DNA of 64,000 nt from Muraenolepis orangiensis. Its lineage: Eukaryota > Chordata > Actinopteri > Gadiformes > Muraenolepididae. The notes below the pieces were generated by a model that searched no databases, was not told the DNA's origin, and saw only the letters and a list, made by a program, of their open reading frames with translations. Below are positions 11,422 to 25,927 of the stretch, piece after piece. Numbering within the stretch: the stretch's first letter is position 1; the number at the start of each line of letters is the position of its first letter. Location of the stretch: NCBI GenBank assembly GCA_027704905.1, contig CM051000.1:10427842-10491841 (forward strand), written 5' to 3'. The position numbers and the translations under genes are program-made.

Positions 11422-11705
11422 TCTCTTACTGCCGTACAAACTCATGTTCAAAACCAGGAATCACCGGCCGCTGTGGTCCGGCAGTTATAGTGGACTTCAA
11501 GGGGGAGCTTGGGGAGAATGGCCCTCCAAACTGTAATTTTCAATTTTGGTAGGGGGTGCTGTTTGTATTTTGCCATGGGGACATGATTGTTGTTCCTTCA
11601 AAGCGTTAACATATTAATAATATCAATATTTTCACAGATTAGTCTGTATGTGTATTTATTTTTCTCTTGCAAGTTTATTTTTCTCTGAAATATTAAGGAG
11701 GATGG
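11422..11705. repeat. Local direct duplication, copy 1
   Basis: It begins 'cttactgccgtacaaactc' and runs to 'tctctgaaatattaagga'. The same sequence recurs at 12530-12756 in direct orientation, about 1.1 kb away. Copy 1 contains about 68 nt (about 11459-11522, including 'ccggccgctgtggtccggc') that copy 2 lacks. The shared part includes 'ggtagggggtgctgtttgta'. Confidence 0.85.
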
Positions 11706-12529
11706 TTCTCCCTTTCCTAAATGGACGATCCCCCACTGATATACTATAAACAACACTATACTATAACAATACTATACACAATAAAAATTAGTGATACAGT
11801 AAAACTCTGTCTCCCCTCGCTATCTACAATGGTAGTATTTGCTGAGGCCCACAATGTGTTAGTTTCACAAAGAATGAAACACGTCTGGCTGACGGGACTT
11901 TGTTTTTTAAGCTGATTTAACTGGAGGTCCTTTTCAACCACACTCCAGACCTTTTGCTGCTACATGAATGCATATGTAGACTTATTTATTGGTGAAAAAA
12001 TTGGCTACACTACCAGCCCATAATGGCTGAAATAATCTGCAAATCTGTGTATAATTATAAAAAATAATAATAATCAGAATAATTGGTCTCCCTTCAACAG
12101 CTGGCATTCACAGTGTTTATCCAGAGGATAATACTGCACCATATGTTAAAGATTCTTGAAAAAGCGTTTTATTTTGGCCTATGCTTATTCTAAACAGAGG
12201 AATGCAGTAAACCAGGTGCATATCATCCAATTGCCTTTTCGAAGTCAAAGCTGTTCTGTGAAACGCGGTTTAATGCTGTTCGGAAGTTCACATTCATTAA
12301 TTCTGAGATAAAAGTAGCCAGAGAGCTTCTAGTAATGGACCCCTTTATTTAGATCCTATGTTAAAAACAAAATCAAATAAACATTTTACCATCCACATGG
12401 AGAAAGAATGGTAGCACCAGCTGTACTCAAACTACTATATAAAATGCTAAATAGATTCCAGCCTGTTTACTCAAGCGTAATTAAGAGACACAAACGTTTG
12501 GGTAAATAGAAAATGCTTGCTTCACTGAA
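11706..12529. other. Spacer between the duplicated blocks
   Basis: AT-rich sequence without a recognisable gene. A short (AATA)n-rich patch lies near 12060. Confidence 0.4.
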
Positions 12530-12756
12530 ATCTCTTACTGCCGTACAAACTCATGTTAAAAACCAGGCCCTCCAAACTGTAATTTTAAATTTTGGTAGGG
12601 GGTGCTGTTTGTATTTTGACATGGGGACATGATTGTTGTGCCTTCAAAGTGAACAAACATATTAATAATATCAATATTTTCACAGATTAGTTTGTTAAAT
12701 GTATGTGTATTTACTTTTATCTTGCAAGTTGATTTTTCTCTGAAATTTTAAGGACG
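12530..12756. repeat. Local direct duplication, copy 2
   Basis: This is homologous to 11422-11705 with scattered substitutions and without the 68-nt internal block. The junction 'accaggccctcc' falls between two short GG-ending words of copy 1, which fits a deletion between microhomologies or an insertion in copy 1. Confidence 0.85.
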
Positions 12757-14310
12757 AAGAGTTGGAAACAATGTTTCACAGAAATCGTATTTCATATGTG
12801 TCCCAGCAAAGATAAGAAAGTTAATGAAGTTGGAAAGAAGTAATTTAATTTTCGTACCATCCCTGTTGGACGCGATAAGGGGTATAATTGAGAGGAGGAA
12901 AATGTGTGTGTGCGTGCGTGTGTGTGTGTGTGTGTGGGGGGGGGGGGGGGTTGGAGGCAGAGCTTTCACATTCTTGTCCATGAATCCATAAATGTCACAT
13001 AGATTAATCTGCACATTTTGTTTGCATTGACAGTATGTTCTCTGTCTTTGTTTGTCAGCTTCAGTGTCTCATTAATTGTGCAATGAATCAATGACCTTTG
13101 CATTATATTTATGTTGTCCATGACTTACATGCTTACTGTGTTTTGTTAACATTAGCGTAAGAAAGCATCTGAAAATAATTATACTTAAACAAGAACGACA
13201 ATTATACAGAACAAGCCTAATTGTTGTTCTTGAACCTCAGTGTATTTGAAGGATAAAGAACAGCCTTTATGTTAAAACCATGTGTGAGAAAGATAATATT
13301 ACTGACACCAAATAAATTACATTTTTGGTCGAACTTTAAGTAAACTAAATTTATTATTTATTAAAAAATAAATAAATCAGGAAAAAAATGAATGAAAAAA
13401 ACCAGGAAGTGACTTCCTGAAGGAGAGATGGGTGTTACAATTCAAGAGGGAGGGAACAGCGGTTCACTGCATTGACTTGTTGTGAAACATAGAAACAGAA
13501 CACTTTCCAACAACTATTATCGGCCAAGAATCGAGGACTTGCTTATTTACCCCTTTTTTTAACTCACCAATCTGGGCCAATCTTATCATATATTTTTACT
13601 TTACTATATGTCTAATGGACAGACGCTGATGCTTTCATTTGTAGATAACTGGAAATAGATTCGATGAAACAAAAAAACCAGCAGGCTGTTCTGAAACTGT
13701 AATTACCTTGTATCACAGGGGGAAGAGATAACTATCTCAATTCACTCATGCAGTTCTCATTAAACACAATACAAAGCATTAAAAATCCATTGTTTCCCAT
13801 GGCTTTATTACTTTTTGTTTTCTGTTTTAGAATTGCATTCTAAAAGCTTTTTTGTATGTATAAGCTCTTGTGTTTATAGACTCTTACTTAAAAGGAAAAA
13901 AACCGTAATATCTCAGCTGACCAAGCCAAATACAATATTGCTAAATAGATTACTTGCTTTAGAAAAATTAAATAAACAATTGTGACATTACATATTTTTT
14001 TCCAATTGCAAGCTCTTTTCATGAAAATGCTACAGTGGACCTGAAGTGAAAATCAACAACAAATAGGAAAACACTAGAACAAATGTATAAAAAAGGCATG
14101 GTATATAGGAAATCGCAAGGGCAAATACAGAATCAGCAAATCACAAAACACAACAACAAATTGCTAATTAAATTAAACACAACAAAAGAAAAAAAACAAA
14201 AACGACTAATTAGAAAAAAAACAACCACATATCAGAACACACAACCACAAATCAGAAAACTCAACCATAAATTGGGAAAACAGCAATATTAACTCCTACT
14301 GGAAAAGGTA
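12757..14310. other. AT-rich intergenic stretch with (GT)n-(G)n run
   Basis: A (GT)n tract followed by a G run lies at about 12902-12950. Adenine-rich sequence at 14080-14290 is open in one frame but of extreme composition (Lys/Asn/Gln-rich). No genes seen. Confidence 0.45.
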
Positions 14311-15163
14311 GGTGACCAGTCTGCTGAACATCTCGGAGGCGGATGTGTGCCGCAACTTCAAGCGGTTGAACATCCGTAAGGCGGCAGGCCCCGACGACAT
14401 CCTGGGCTGCGTCCTCAGAGCATGCGCAGATGAGCCCTCTCCTCTACTCCCTCTACACCCACGACTGCATGGCTATGCACAGCTCCAACGTCATCATCAA
14501 GTTTGCTGATGACACGACAGTGATGGGCCTGATCGCCGGCGACAACGAGACAGCCTACAGGGAGGAGATCGGATCGCTGGAGCAGTGGTGCCAGGAGAAC
14601 AGCCTCGCAACAGCCTCAACGTCAAGAAGACCAAAGAGCTGATCATGGACTACAGGAAGCAGAGAGGAGAGCACGGCCCTATCTCCATCGACGGTGTTGC
14701 AGTAGAGAGGGTCAGCAGCTTCAAGTTCCTCGGTGTGCACATCTCCAAGGACCTCACATGGTCCACGCACACCACACACGTGGTGAAAAGGGCCCAACAA
14801 CGCCTGTATCAACACTGATAAATAAAGTCTCTTGAATCTTGAAAATCTTGATACATCAAGCTGCTGAACAAGGGTGTATAGCATATAACAATTTTATTAC
14901 ATTGATTTATATACTCTGTATAGTTTCTATACTTGTATTGCTCTTTTTCTGTGCTAATATATAGCATTTTATATTTGCACTTTTATATTTTTAGATATTT
15001 AACTATATACAGTTTGTACTTTTTACTTATTTTTTATTCTATTATTTTTATTTTTATAACTGCTGTCTGTCGTCGGGTATTGCACATACGATTTTCACCC
15101 ATTCCTTACTGCTTACTTATATAAGTATAACTTTTATGTCACAATAAACTTGACTTGACTTGA
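14311..15163 (+). mobile_element. L2-like LINE, truncated and internally deleted, copy D
   Basis: This plus-strand fragment starts within RT (SEADVCRNFKRLNIRKAAGPDD) and ends with the 3' UTR and tail 'aataaacttgacttgacttg'. A deletion of about 0.5 kb joins ACAD to the sequence following GAPQGCVL, removing RT regions that include FVDYSSAF. A second deletion with unrelated filler ('aagtctcttgaatcttg') removes the sequence from QQRLY to just before the final stop region. A small duplication ('cctcgcaacagcctcaacg') shifts the frame near 14605. The tail repeats match those of the copies ending at 51642 and 34178. Confidence 0.9.
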
Positions 15164-15593
15164 GGTGCCAATCATTGGATGTCTTTTCAGGAGGAGTGCT
15201 GTCATGTTTTCCATAATGGTGGTTGTGTTTTCTGCTTTGTGGTTTCTGTTTTGCCGTTGTGATTTCAGATTAGTTAGTGCATTTTCTGATTGGTTGTTGT
15301 GTTTTCTCTTTTGTTGTTGTGTTTTGTTTCCCTATGTCTCGTTCAGATTTGCACTTGAGAGCTACCGTAAAATGCAGAGGCACTGAGTCACAAAAAACGT
15401 CCCAAAAATAGAGCAGAGAATTGTTTAAAGTTGGTCATGGCTTTGCAAGCCTGATAGCATTTGAGTTCTTTAAAGCTAAGAAGATATGGACTTTTATCAC
15501 CACCAACCGGCTTCACAAAAAGAAACCTAGGGGAACAAACCAGAACAGTTTGCAAAGCACCGACACATGCACCTTCACACCCTCACACCCTCT

Positions 15594-17088
<1,495 letters not shown>

Positions 17089-17622
17089 AGTCAAGTCAAG
17101 TCAATTTTATTTGTATAGCCCTTAATCACAGTTATAGTCTCAAAGGGCTTCACATGCCACATGTTTACAACACCCCCCAAACCCTTGCCCCCCTAAAAGG
17201 GCAAGAAAAAACTCCCTTAATTACATAGGAAGAAATCTTGAGAAGGAACACAGAGTGGAAGGGGATCCCTCCTTCCAGGGATGGTTCAGAGTGCAATGGG
17301 TGCCATAAGTGACTTATAGTAATGTACATAGTAAAGTACAAAAAAATAAAATAATAATAATAATATACATATAATATACCTAATATAGAAATAATAAAAT
17401 GAGAATATAATTTGTGTGTGGTGCTGGCCGGTATCATTCACTGGAAAACAGAAGCAGACTGCGGTATGGTTAGATGGGGTAGGGTGGACATGGAACATGT
17501 AGAGAACCTCTAGTCTAGTACCTATCGGCAGCAGGGGTAGGCTAGTGCTGACTAACGGGTCGATTGTAAAATGTAAAAAGGTAGGTTTTAAGTTTAGATT
17601 TAAATATTTCAGACTCATCAGT
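17089..17622 (-). repeat. Interspersed element with (TTGAC)n tail, non-coding
   Basis: On the minus strand the segment ends in TTGACTTGACTTGA, the same tail unit as the L2-like LINEs here. The body does not match their 3' UTR: it carries 'ttttatttgtatagccctta' and 'gggcaagaaaaaactccc' and the 'ggggatccctccttccag' motif. These words are common in fish interspersed repeats. It has no ORF. A non-autonomous or 3'-truncated element that uses the same tail is the simplest reading. Confidence 0.55.
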
Positions 17623-17654
17623 CCTTGCTAGTGATTATTGAAGAACAAGTACAA

Positions 17655-17835
17655 TTCATTAACGTCAAGGGCATACCAGCTGCATATGCGGGGCATGGCG
17701 AAACAAACTGACCGTGAGATCGCTAATGGGAACATTGCTTTTTTTTCAAATGTATTATTATACCTCCAATACGAGGCCTTGGTGCATGAGGAGCCCATGC
17801 AGCTTCAGATGTGCATGCAGGGTGTCCTCCTTAGT
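17655..17835 (+). repeat. Dispersed repeat related to 43775-43950
   Basis: The segment 'gctgcatatgcggggcatgg' and the following 'gagatcgctaatgggaac' recur with substitutions at 43790-43860. Later words (trailing 'cctccaatacga' against 'cctccaatatga') also match. One frame is open for 68 codons here (from 17638), but the two copies do not share one uninterrupted frame. The family is unknown to me. Confidence 0.6.
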
Positions 17836-18084
17836 TCCCTGTAAAGACCTCGCGATTGATATAACCATCACACTGCCTGATTATGGTAATGATGATTATA
17901 GTAGATCATGATTACAGTCTATTTATTATGATGATGGGAGTCACATGGTATCTAATGCAGTGTGGCAATATATGAAACAGTGGCACAAGCCTATGTAAAG
18001 TTGCCTCATGGTATGCTCTGACCCAGTTTTTTGATATGGTGTATGGTGCATTCACACAAACCAATATAAATTATTTAAATGTGC

Positions 18085-18414
18085 CTCAGTATTCAGATCC
18101 ACCAGCTTGCCTCAGACTGTTCTCCTGGCTTTACAGATCCTGCCCCTCCCTTCTGCCCTGCAATCACCGCAATCACTTCATTCCCCTCACCTGAGCTTCC
18201 TGGTCCATCTCCCCACCCGCACCTCTTTCCTCTCTCTTTATTTCCCTTGTCAGATGTTGTAGTATTCCTGTGTTTTTGTCCTTTGAGCTTGGTTCTTCTG
18301 TTTTCTGAACTGCCATGCCTGTGAGTAAATGTACTGAACTGTCCCGACTCTGTCCTCTGCATTTGGATCCACTCCTTGGTGTTTCTGCTGCCCAGCTAGC
18401 GCCGGTTGTGACAC
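18085..18414. repeat. Possible solo LTR
   Basis: A pyrimidine-rich block ends with 'ctgcatttggatccactcc' and then TTGTGACA. This arrangement resembles the 3' end of fish Gypsy LTRs and the insertion at 37930-38469 ('ccgcatttgtgtcccacc'). I could not place the 5' edge or a target duplication. Confidence 0.35.
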
Positions 18415-20760
18415 TTCCAGTCCATACTGCAAAGCTGCTCACAGTTATATGAGTTTGCGTGTCCTATGTCATGAGGAAATAAAGTAGATCTTCACAGAGT
18501 ACTATAACACTGCTGCATGTATTTTTCCAAAAGGCTTAAACTTAATGAGCATGCTTTGTGAAGTGAATTACTGTGAACTAATCCTGGTTTGTCACACCAT
18601 AGTGACCACGAGTATAATTCTGATCCCAACCAAAACCAATTTGGAAATCATCACCTGAATTCACCATCTTAATTCAATGTGGCGTCTACATTTTCCCTTC
18701 ACTAATCATATTTAAATTCAAAGTTTATGATAGAAATGTGCCAATGCGAGTTGAATCGGATGTTTTTGTGGAAGTGCGACACATTTTTTGTAACATACCT
18801 TCTCTTCTCAATGACAGTCCCAAGGGGCAAATTAGGCACAACCAAAGGAGAGAAAAAATATGTCAAACCCATTTCTCTGCTCTTTCACAGCAGTGTCACA
18901 TTTCACCAAGCAACAATAGAAGCTGCTGGCAACTCACATGTGCCAGCAATCTCTGAGCCTCAGTCAGAACAGGGAACCGCGAAAATTTGTTTTTTGATCT
19001 TTTTGTTAGACGACCATTTAAGTGGAAAACTTTCTTCCGGCTGATCTGCTCATAAATAACTGCTGCACTGTATTAAACAATGCTCTGACAAGGTAAAGTT
19101 TAAGATTAGTTAAACTTAAGACGCACCTGCCTCAAAGTTATTGTATGTTAATACCTATTTTTGAAATGCACTTTAAATTAAACAGTGCCCAAATGGCTTT
19201 ATGCTGACTTGCTAATGTATAATAACAGCTATTGTTTCCAATGGATGTTTCATAGTTTGATTGATGTTTACGAATTCCCCCTTATGAGGCAAATCGATAT
19301 ATATTCTCCTATTGTATTACAAACCAAAGATAAATCTTGAGGTTTACAAAGTGAAACATTTGAACATTTGGTCCCAACTCAACACGTGCCGTGATACGTT
19401 TGTTGTCATAATGGCCAAAAACAAATGAACAAACACCCAACATGATATCATTGATATACTACAACAACAATGTAAGTATAGCAAATAACAGTAGCGTAGG
19501 AACAAGTTGGGTTACTATAACCGTTCAGCCATGGGCTTGACTTTCTAAAGTTGTTCTGTAAATACATTGTAATCACAGTAGGATCCAAATCCCAAACACA
19601 AACATGCTCATGGAAAAAATGGTGATAACATCCATCCCCATTTTCCGTAATGTTAATACACCAGAAGTGTACTACATGCATGCAAGAAAAGCCTCAAACT
19701 CTTAGCTTTGTTGTCAACTTGTGTACGTTTATATGTTTTGAGAGGTATTCTGTTCATCTTGCCATAGGCATTCGGGAAATTGAGTGTTAATACACACATA
19801 CATGTCTACACATATAAATGTCCCCTTTGCAGTCTGCGGGGGTAGGGGGTCATAAAGCAATGGACAGTGAACACAAGCATGTGGTACATTGTGCTGGAGG
19901 GCATTCAATGAGCAGCATCAAGCATTCATTTAAGTCCGATTTACAACTGACTACTGTAATGTATGAAAACAGCAAAGGGTATACTGCATGTGTGTTAACT
20001 ACTCCCTCTCTCTGGTGAAATTCCATTGCAGTGGTCATTAAGATAGCTTGTTATTCAGCGCTGTGGAGCACAAAGAAGGAAAACAAACGAAAAGGGTATG
20101 AAAGGGTTAGACATGATCTGAACCTAGTTTTGTTATTCAAGGAGTTTTTGTGCATTTGTGTAAAGCTTATGATTTCATAATACCCACCGTTTTATACTAC
20201 CTGCATTGTTTTAATATTTAAAAAATGCAAAACACTTCTTTGTGCAAGAATACGATGACAATTTACATTGATGTTTTTAACAATGCCTGCAGAAAAACCA
20301 CATGTAGGAACACAGTGTTCCACCAATCAAATCACCAATAAGAGGGTTACATTATTTAGAACCATGTGATGGTATCATCACACTTGCATGAATAGATGTA
20401 CGCATCTACCACCGATTTAGTCCCTGCATCTTTGTTATATGGTTACCTGGGACCACAACTCCCCATGTGGACTGTGATCTCCGCCGTGATCTCCTGCAGC
20501 CCACACCGCAAACAGTCAGATGAGCCAAAGACAGCATGGCAGGGTGTTGTTTGTTTGTTTTGTTTGTTTATTTGTTTGCTTGTTGACAATTTCATCCATA
20601 AATTCCCCAAAGGTTTACATCAAATATATCACAAGCTTATTTGTTCACCTCCCATAGCGTTCCTATTACCTTGTCTTTTTTTGGCATATTTAAGATTATA
20701 ACTTATTTTTTATTTCCCATAGCAAGAAAAAAAGAAAAGAAACAAAAGCATAGAGACTGA

Positions 20761-20762
<2 letters not shown>
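18415..20762. other. Intergenic stretch, nothing recognised
   Basis: Mixed-composition sequence. A short T/G-rich (GTTT)n patch lies at about 20545-20585. The frames from 18727 and 20396 are about 100 codons long, show no recognisable domain and are not supported. Confidence 0.4.

Positions 20763-20856
<94 letters not shown>
20763..20856. repeat. (CA)n microsatellite
   Basis: Pure CA tract of about 94 bp. Confidence 0.97.
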
Positions 20857-20859
<3 letters not shown>

Positions 20860-21385
20860 GGCTCACGCATGTTTCAAACAGAAGGGGAAAAGAACATTAT
20901 AACAGTGTTTGGCTGCTGTATAGTTCATTGTTTCTAGAAGAAAATACGTCTTCCCTGTCTGAAAGTGGTCTAAAATACCATACAGTTATTAGCGTAAAAT
21001 AGTATTGTTAGCCGATATTTGCAATAAATATAAATAAAGGCAACTGGTTAATTTTAACATGCAAGGTGTGTACTGCAGATGGCTTACAGGGCATCTGGTC
21101 CCATATGGTATTCCTTCTTTGTGTTATAGCAATAAATGGCTTTAAAGACAAGGTAACACAATGTGTGTAAGAAGCATGTAGTTAGAAGCAAAGTGGCACA
21201 ATTACTAACTCCTAGAGAGCCATTCTGTGTTCCACTTGCGTGATTCCTTTAAAACACTTCATATGTATTCATATGTATATGTATTCATGTATGCTGCCGT
21301 TGCTGAACAGAGCCGTGTTTTTTGCCCAATTAGATTTGCCCAATTTGACACAGGGCGTGCCGTGCATAATAAGTAACAGCAGGCT
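20857..21385. other. Intergenic stretch
   Basis: No genes or repeats recognised. Confidence 0.4.
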
Positions 21386-22320
21386 ATTCTCATAAATGAT
21401 ACGTAGGATTCCCTACGAAAAAACAGTGCACTTTGTTTCGCAGGAAATTGTACATATGCAACCTTTGTTGCATACTTGTGCAAAATTCTGCAGCTATAAT
21501 GTCAAGCACAGTCACGTTTTCTTGAATTCTCAGTGGAAAATGTAATTGAGATAGATTTGGCATTATAATATGTTTTGATAACATTTCTAGCAAGAAATTC
21601 ATAAGATCTTTAGTTTTAGAGTTATAACGAAGATTTGTTCAGGTTTCTATCGTTGCTATGGACGCTGATATCACTGCCGCCTACGTAGCTTGCACCCGGA
21701 AGTATTGTTACGTTTATTATTTAAGTTTATTTGTACGTGTATTACTAATCCATCGGACTGCAGCGGCACTGAGCTATGCTTAAAAAAATATAAACCACAT
21801 TATTAACACAAATAGATCCAGGGATGAGACCCAGACGTGTGCAAAGAACTACAATTTGCAGAATGCTGTGTCACACGTTTTGTAGTTCTAATGGGTTTTC
21901 CCTATAATGTGAAATTGTGACCAGGTATCTTGCCATCGTATTTAGGGTTTACTGGCCGAGAAACACACTAGCGTCAGATTTGATCTTTCTTATTTGTAAG
22001 AAATCTGTGAAATCATGTTTTTTACAGGTTGTGACCCTGTTGAGTGATGCCCCCAATTGGTTTGCCCTTGCTTATGGTAGTAGAGGTGATACCGTATTTT
22101 AGAATAGCCTTAACATGTGTTTGTATCGTGAGAAAAAAAGCCATAAAAACATACATGGAAAAGTGTTATTTTAGACATGATTTCAGCTGCTCTGCTCGCC
22201 GACTGAAAGGGGCGTAAATGAAATTGACGCGCATGCGCACTGATTGCTCTACATATGATTCCTATGAAACAAAGTGCACGGTTTTTTCATAGGGAATCCT
22301 ACAAACCCGTTAATGAGAAT
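21386..22320. mobile_element. TIR element of unassigned superfamily
   Basis: About 60 bp at the left end (ATTCTCATAAATG, then GTAGGATTCCCTACGAAAAA and GTGCACTTTGTTTCGCAGG) is inverted at the right end, with about 80 percent identity by eye. The interior has no transposase. It contains 'gtttactggccgagaaacac' and a short GC-rich patch. I could not find a clear target duplication, so the superfamily is open. The right edge abuts a tRNA-like repeat. Confidence 0.75.
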
Positions 22321-22324
22321 GCGT

Positions 22325-22400
22325 TTGGTAACAGTGAGTGAACTGCACTTGGCTCGAGCTCACGACCTTCGCAGCACCACCTGCGAGAGTCCGTTATACT
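22325..22400 (-). repeat. tRNA-like repeat unit 1 (B-box-like)
   Basis: On the minus strand it reads GAAGGTCGTGAGCTCGAGCC, close to a tRNA T-arm / Pol III B box. The plus-strand word 'gtaacagtgag' and the T-arm-like segment recur about 110 bp further on, so the unit is tandemly repeated. The acceptor stem is not recognisable. Confidence 0.5.
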
Positions 22401-22437
22401 CATATACCCCCTAAACCTCACTCTCATCAGTGTCACG

Positions 22438-23392
22438 GCACCAATGTAACAGTGAGCAGTCCAGCACTGGGCTCGAACTCACAACCTTCGGGCATGAGAG
22501 GCTGCGCTCTAAAGGCCCCGTCACACCATAACGTTCTGGTCTGCGTTCTATGAACGTTCTAATCGTTCATTTTTCGAGCGTTCTAGGGTGAGGTGGACAC
22601 ATCTGGCGAGTTACTAACGCATGACTAGCGTGTGACTAACGCATGAGGAGCGTGTACCAGCGACCAAGTAAGACCCCTGAAAATAATTAGCGTGTGCTGA
22701 CGTGTCACTGGCGCGCGACTTACGATTAGTCAACGTTAGACGAGCGTGTTGAGCGTGTGACTAACGTGTTACTAACGACAGACTAGCGTGTTGCTGGCGT
22801 GTGGGTTGCATGTTCAAACGGGTATAAAACGCGGGTAAATCACAGTGGATTCAGTTGTTCTTGTCACGAGTGGATTGTTCGGTGGGACCCAGAACGCAGA
22901 CCAAGACCCAGTGGAGCTATAACAGAGCTTTATTTCAAGCAAACACAATACAAGAGAGTGATCAGGGACAGTCCAGGGGTCTGGGTACCGGGAGGTCGAT
23001 CCGCGGAGTACCGGCAGGTAGTAGACCGGCGAGTAGTCCGGGACGGGAGAGGAGTCTGGGTACCGGGAGGTCGGAGTAGCGACAGGCGGATGATCAGGGA
23101 CGAGCGAGAAGTCTAGATACCGGGAGGTCGGAATAGCGACAGGTACTTGACAGGTAATTATAATTACCGGGGAGCTCGTATAGACCGTAGCTCGTATTAT
23201 TTTCGGACCAGCGTTCTCCGCTGATCACCGCCGATCACCGCCGATCACTGCCGATTACCAGCGTTCACACAACGCTCTTCTGGCGCTATACCAGCGACCA
23301 CGGACGATTACCAACGTTTCCTCAAACGCTGACCAGAACGTTATGGTGTGACGGGGCCTTAGCGTGAGAAGCTAAAACCCATTACATGGGCT
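22438..23392 (-). pseudogene. tRNA-like repeat unit 2, split by a TIR element
   Basis: The minus-strand segment 22511-22448 reads GAGCGCAGCCTCTCATG and then GAAGGTTGTGAGTTCGAGCC, resembling the D/anticodon region and T arm of an elongator tRNA-Met. The TIR element 22513-23359 interrupts it. The missing A-box-like half (TTAGCTTCTCACGC on the minus strand) lies at 23361-23380. The anticodon stem does not pair well, so it is a decayed tRNA or a tRNA-derived SINE head, not a working gene. Confidence 0.45.
22513..23359. mobile_element. Non-autonomous TIR element, TAA-type target, related to 8188-9118
   Basis: The ends are AGGCCCCGTCACACC plus ATAACGTTCTGGTC, with the reverse complement at the right. 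The flanks are TAA (22510-22512) and TAG (23360-23362), a 3-bp target with one change. The left half is made of repeated AGCGTGT and ACTAACG words. The right half has imperfect direct repeats of 'gggtaccgggaggtcg' (about 22984, 23054 and 23118) and three CCGATCAC(C/T)G units at about 23220-23255. A central piece (about 22860-22960) resembles LTR-edge text and may be captured sequence. No transposase is present. Confidence 0.8.
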
Positions 23393-23686
23393 CCAGCTTC
23401 ATTGCTAGAACATCTTTTAGGCGTCGGGGAGTGAGGTTTACCTCTGCACAGCATTACCTGCTGGCGTCCATTACACATCGAGGGACAGCACATGCGCACC
23501 CACGCCACGGCCTCGTACGTCATGTGCCTGCGTGTGTTTTGCACGTGTGAACACCGGGCTTGTGTGCTAGCGCTACTCGCCTGTGTCTGCGAAGCTTGTT
23601 TGCATCCGAGCGACTAACGAACGGCCGTTTAAAAAGCCTGCCAGCCGGAACACATCGGTGGCTGCGTCCATATGGCCCCACCCCCG

Positions 23687-23718
<32 letters not shown>

Positions 23719-23949
23719 TCACCGCCTCCGTCAAGAGAAAAAAAAAAGAAAAACTCTGGCTAATTAAACACTTCCCGATTAATTCAGCCTGTGTAATTAG
23801 AGTGGAATTTATTCCACATCCATTTTTCACTTTGTCAGCAGAAAGGCAGCCACGGGAGAGCTGAGTAACCGGCTCCTAGTCTGCATCCCGGCTCTCTCTA
23901 CGTGCACATGCACACACATGTGTAGGCTATGGAGTACGAGGCAAGGGCT
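23393..23949. other. CpG-containing intergenic stretch with homeodomain-like sites and (CA)n
   Basis: 23460-23700 is unusually rich in CG dinucleotides. (CA)n lies at 23695-23717. At 23757-23805, 'ctaattaaac', 'gattaattc' and 'gtaattag' give three TAAT cores within 50 bp. No ORF is supported. Confidence 0.35.
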
Positions 23950-25070
<1,121 letters not shown>

Positions 25071-25784
25071 ATGTCTAATCTACTCCAAATTTTAGACCTC
25101 CTTTAGTCTGCGGGTTGTGGAGAAGGGCAACTACCGGGGGGCCTTGGTGGAGATGCCAATGGGGTCTTGTCATTTGTATATCTATGTCATAACATTTGCG
25201 TGGCAATCTTCCTCTTGTAACCTTTTGGATATGTTCAGTTTAATGGCATCAGGCTTTAAGTGTTATTTTAACATTATGAAGGCATGGTAATACATTATGC
25301 TTTCTGTTAATGTCGTTTATACTACAACTATTTCTTTATAGTGAAGGTTGACATCTCAGACACACTGTGACACATGCCACATGTCTTGTGGCATGATTTG
25401 GAAGGACTTTCATAATTTGTTCTTCATGTTCCATCGTGATGTCCCATGGCTTTATATTGTGGCTAACAAAAAATGTCTATAGGCCGATAACAAGCTTTAA
25501 TCAACGAAATGTGTCATTTTAAATTCATCCATGTTATATTTCAGCTTCTTCCATATTGTATAGAGCAGACAATAGAGCAACCAATGAACATAAAGATACA
25601 GCCCGGTTATTGCTGTCACCTGGTGGATAACCTGGGTATTAAAAGAAGCTCAATCTTCTAGCAATATGTTTGTACCATTCGGCATCAAATGGTTTAATTG
25701 AAGGGTGACTCAAATATCCAATTAACAGAAACTGTCGCCTACCCTGTTTTACCATCCACAGCTTACCTCCTGGTCCCAATGCTC
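25071..25784. other. Intergenic stretch
   Basis: No genes or element boundaries recognised. Confidence 0.4.
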
Positions 25785-25927
25785 CTGACATGCAGTAGCG
25801 TGGCGTGGGGAAAATTTTAGGGGAAGCCAGTTTTTTTGGGTCAATAACGTAACCAGATGAGTGATTACAGCGCCCGGTATCATTTTACACAGTTGTATCA
25901 TACAGATGCAGGACTTGCACACGCCTG

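Noticed and set aside
18727..19044. 105-codon plus-strand frame
   Set aside because: Overlaps another frame, shows no domain, and lies in AT-rich anonymous DNA.
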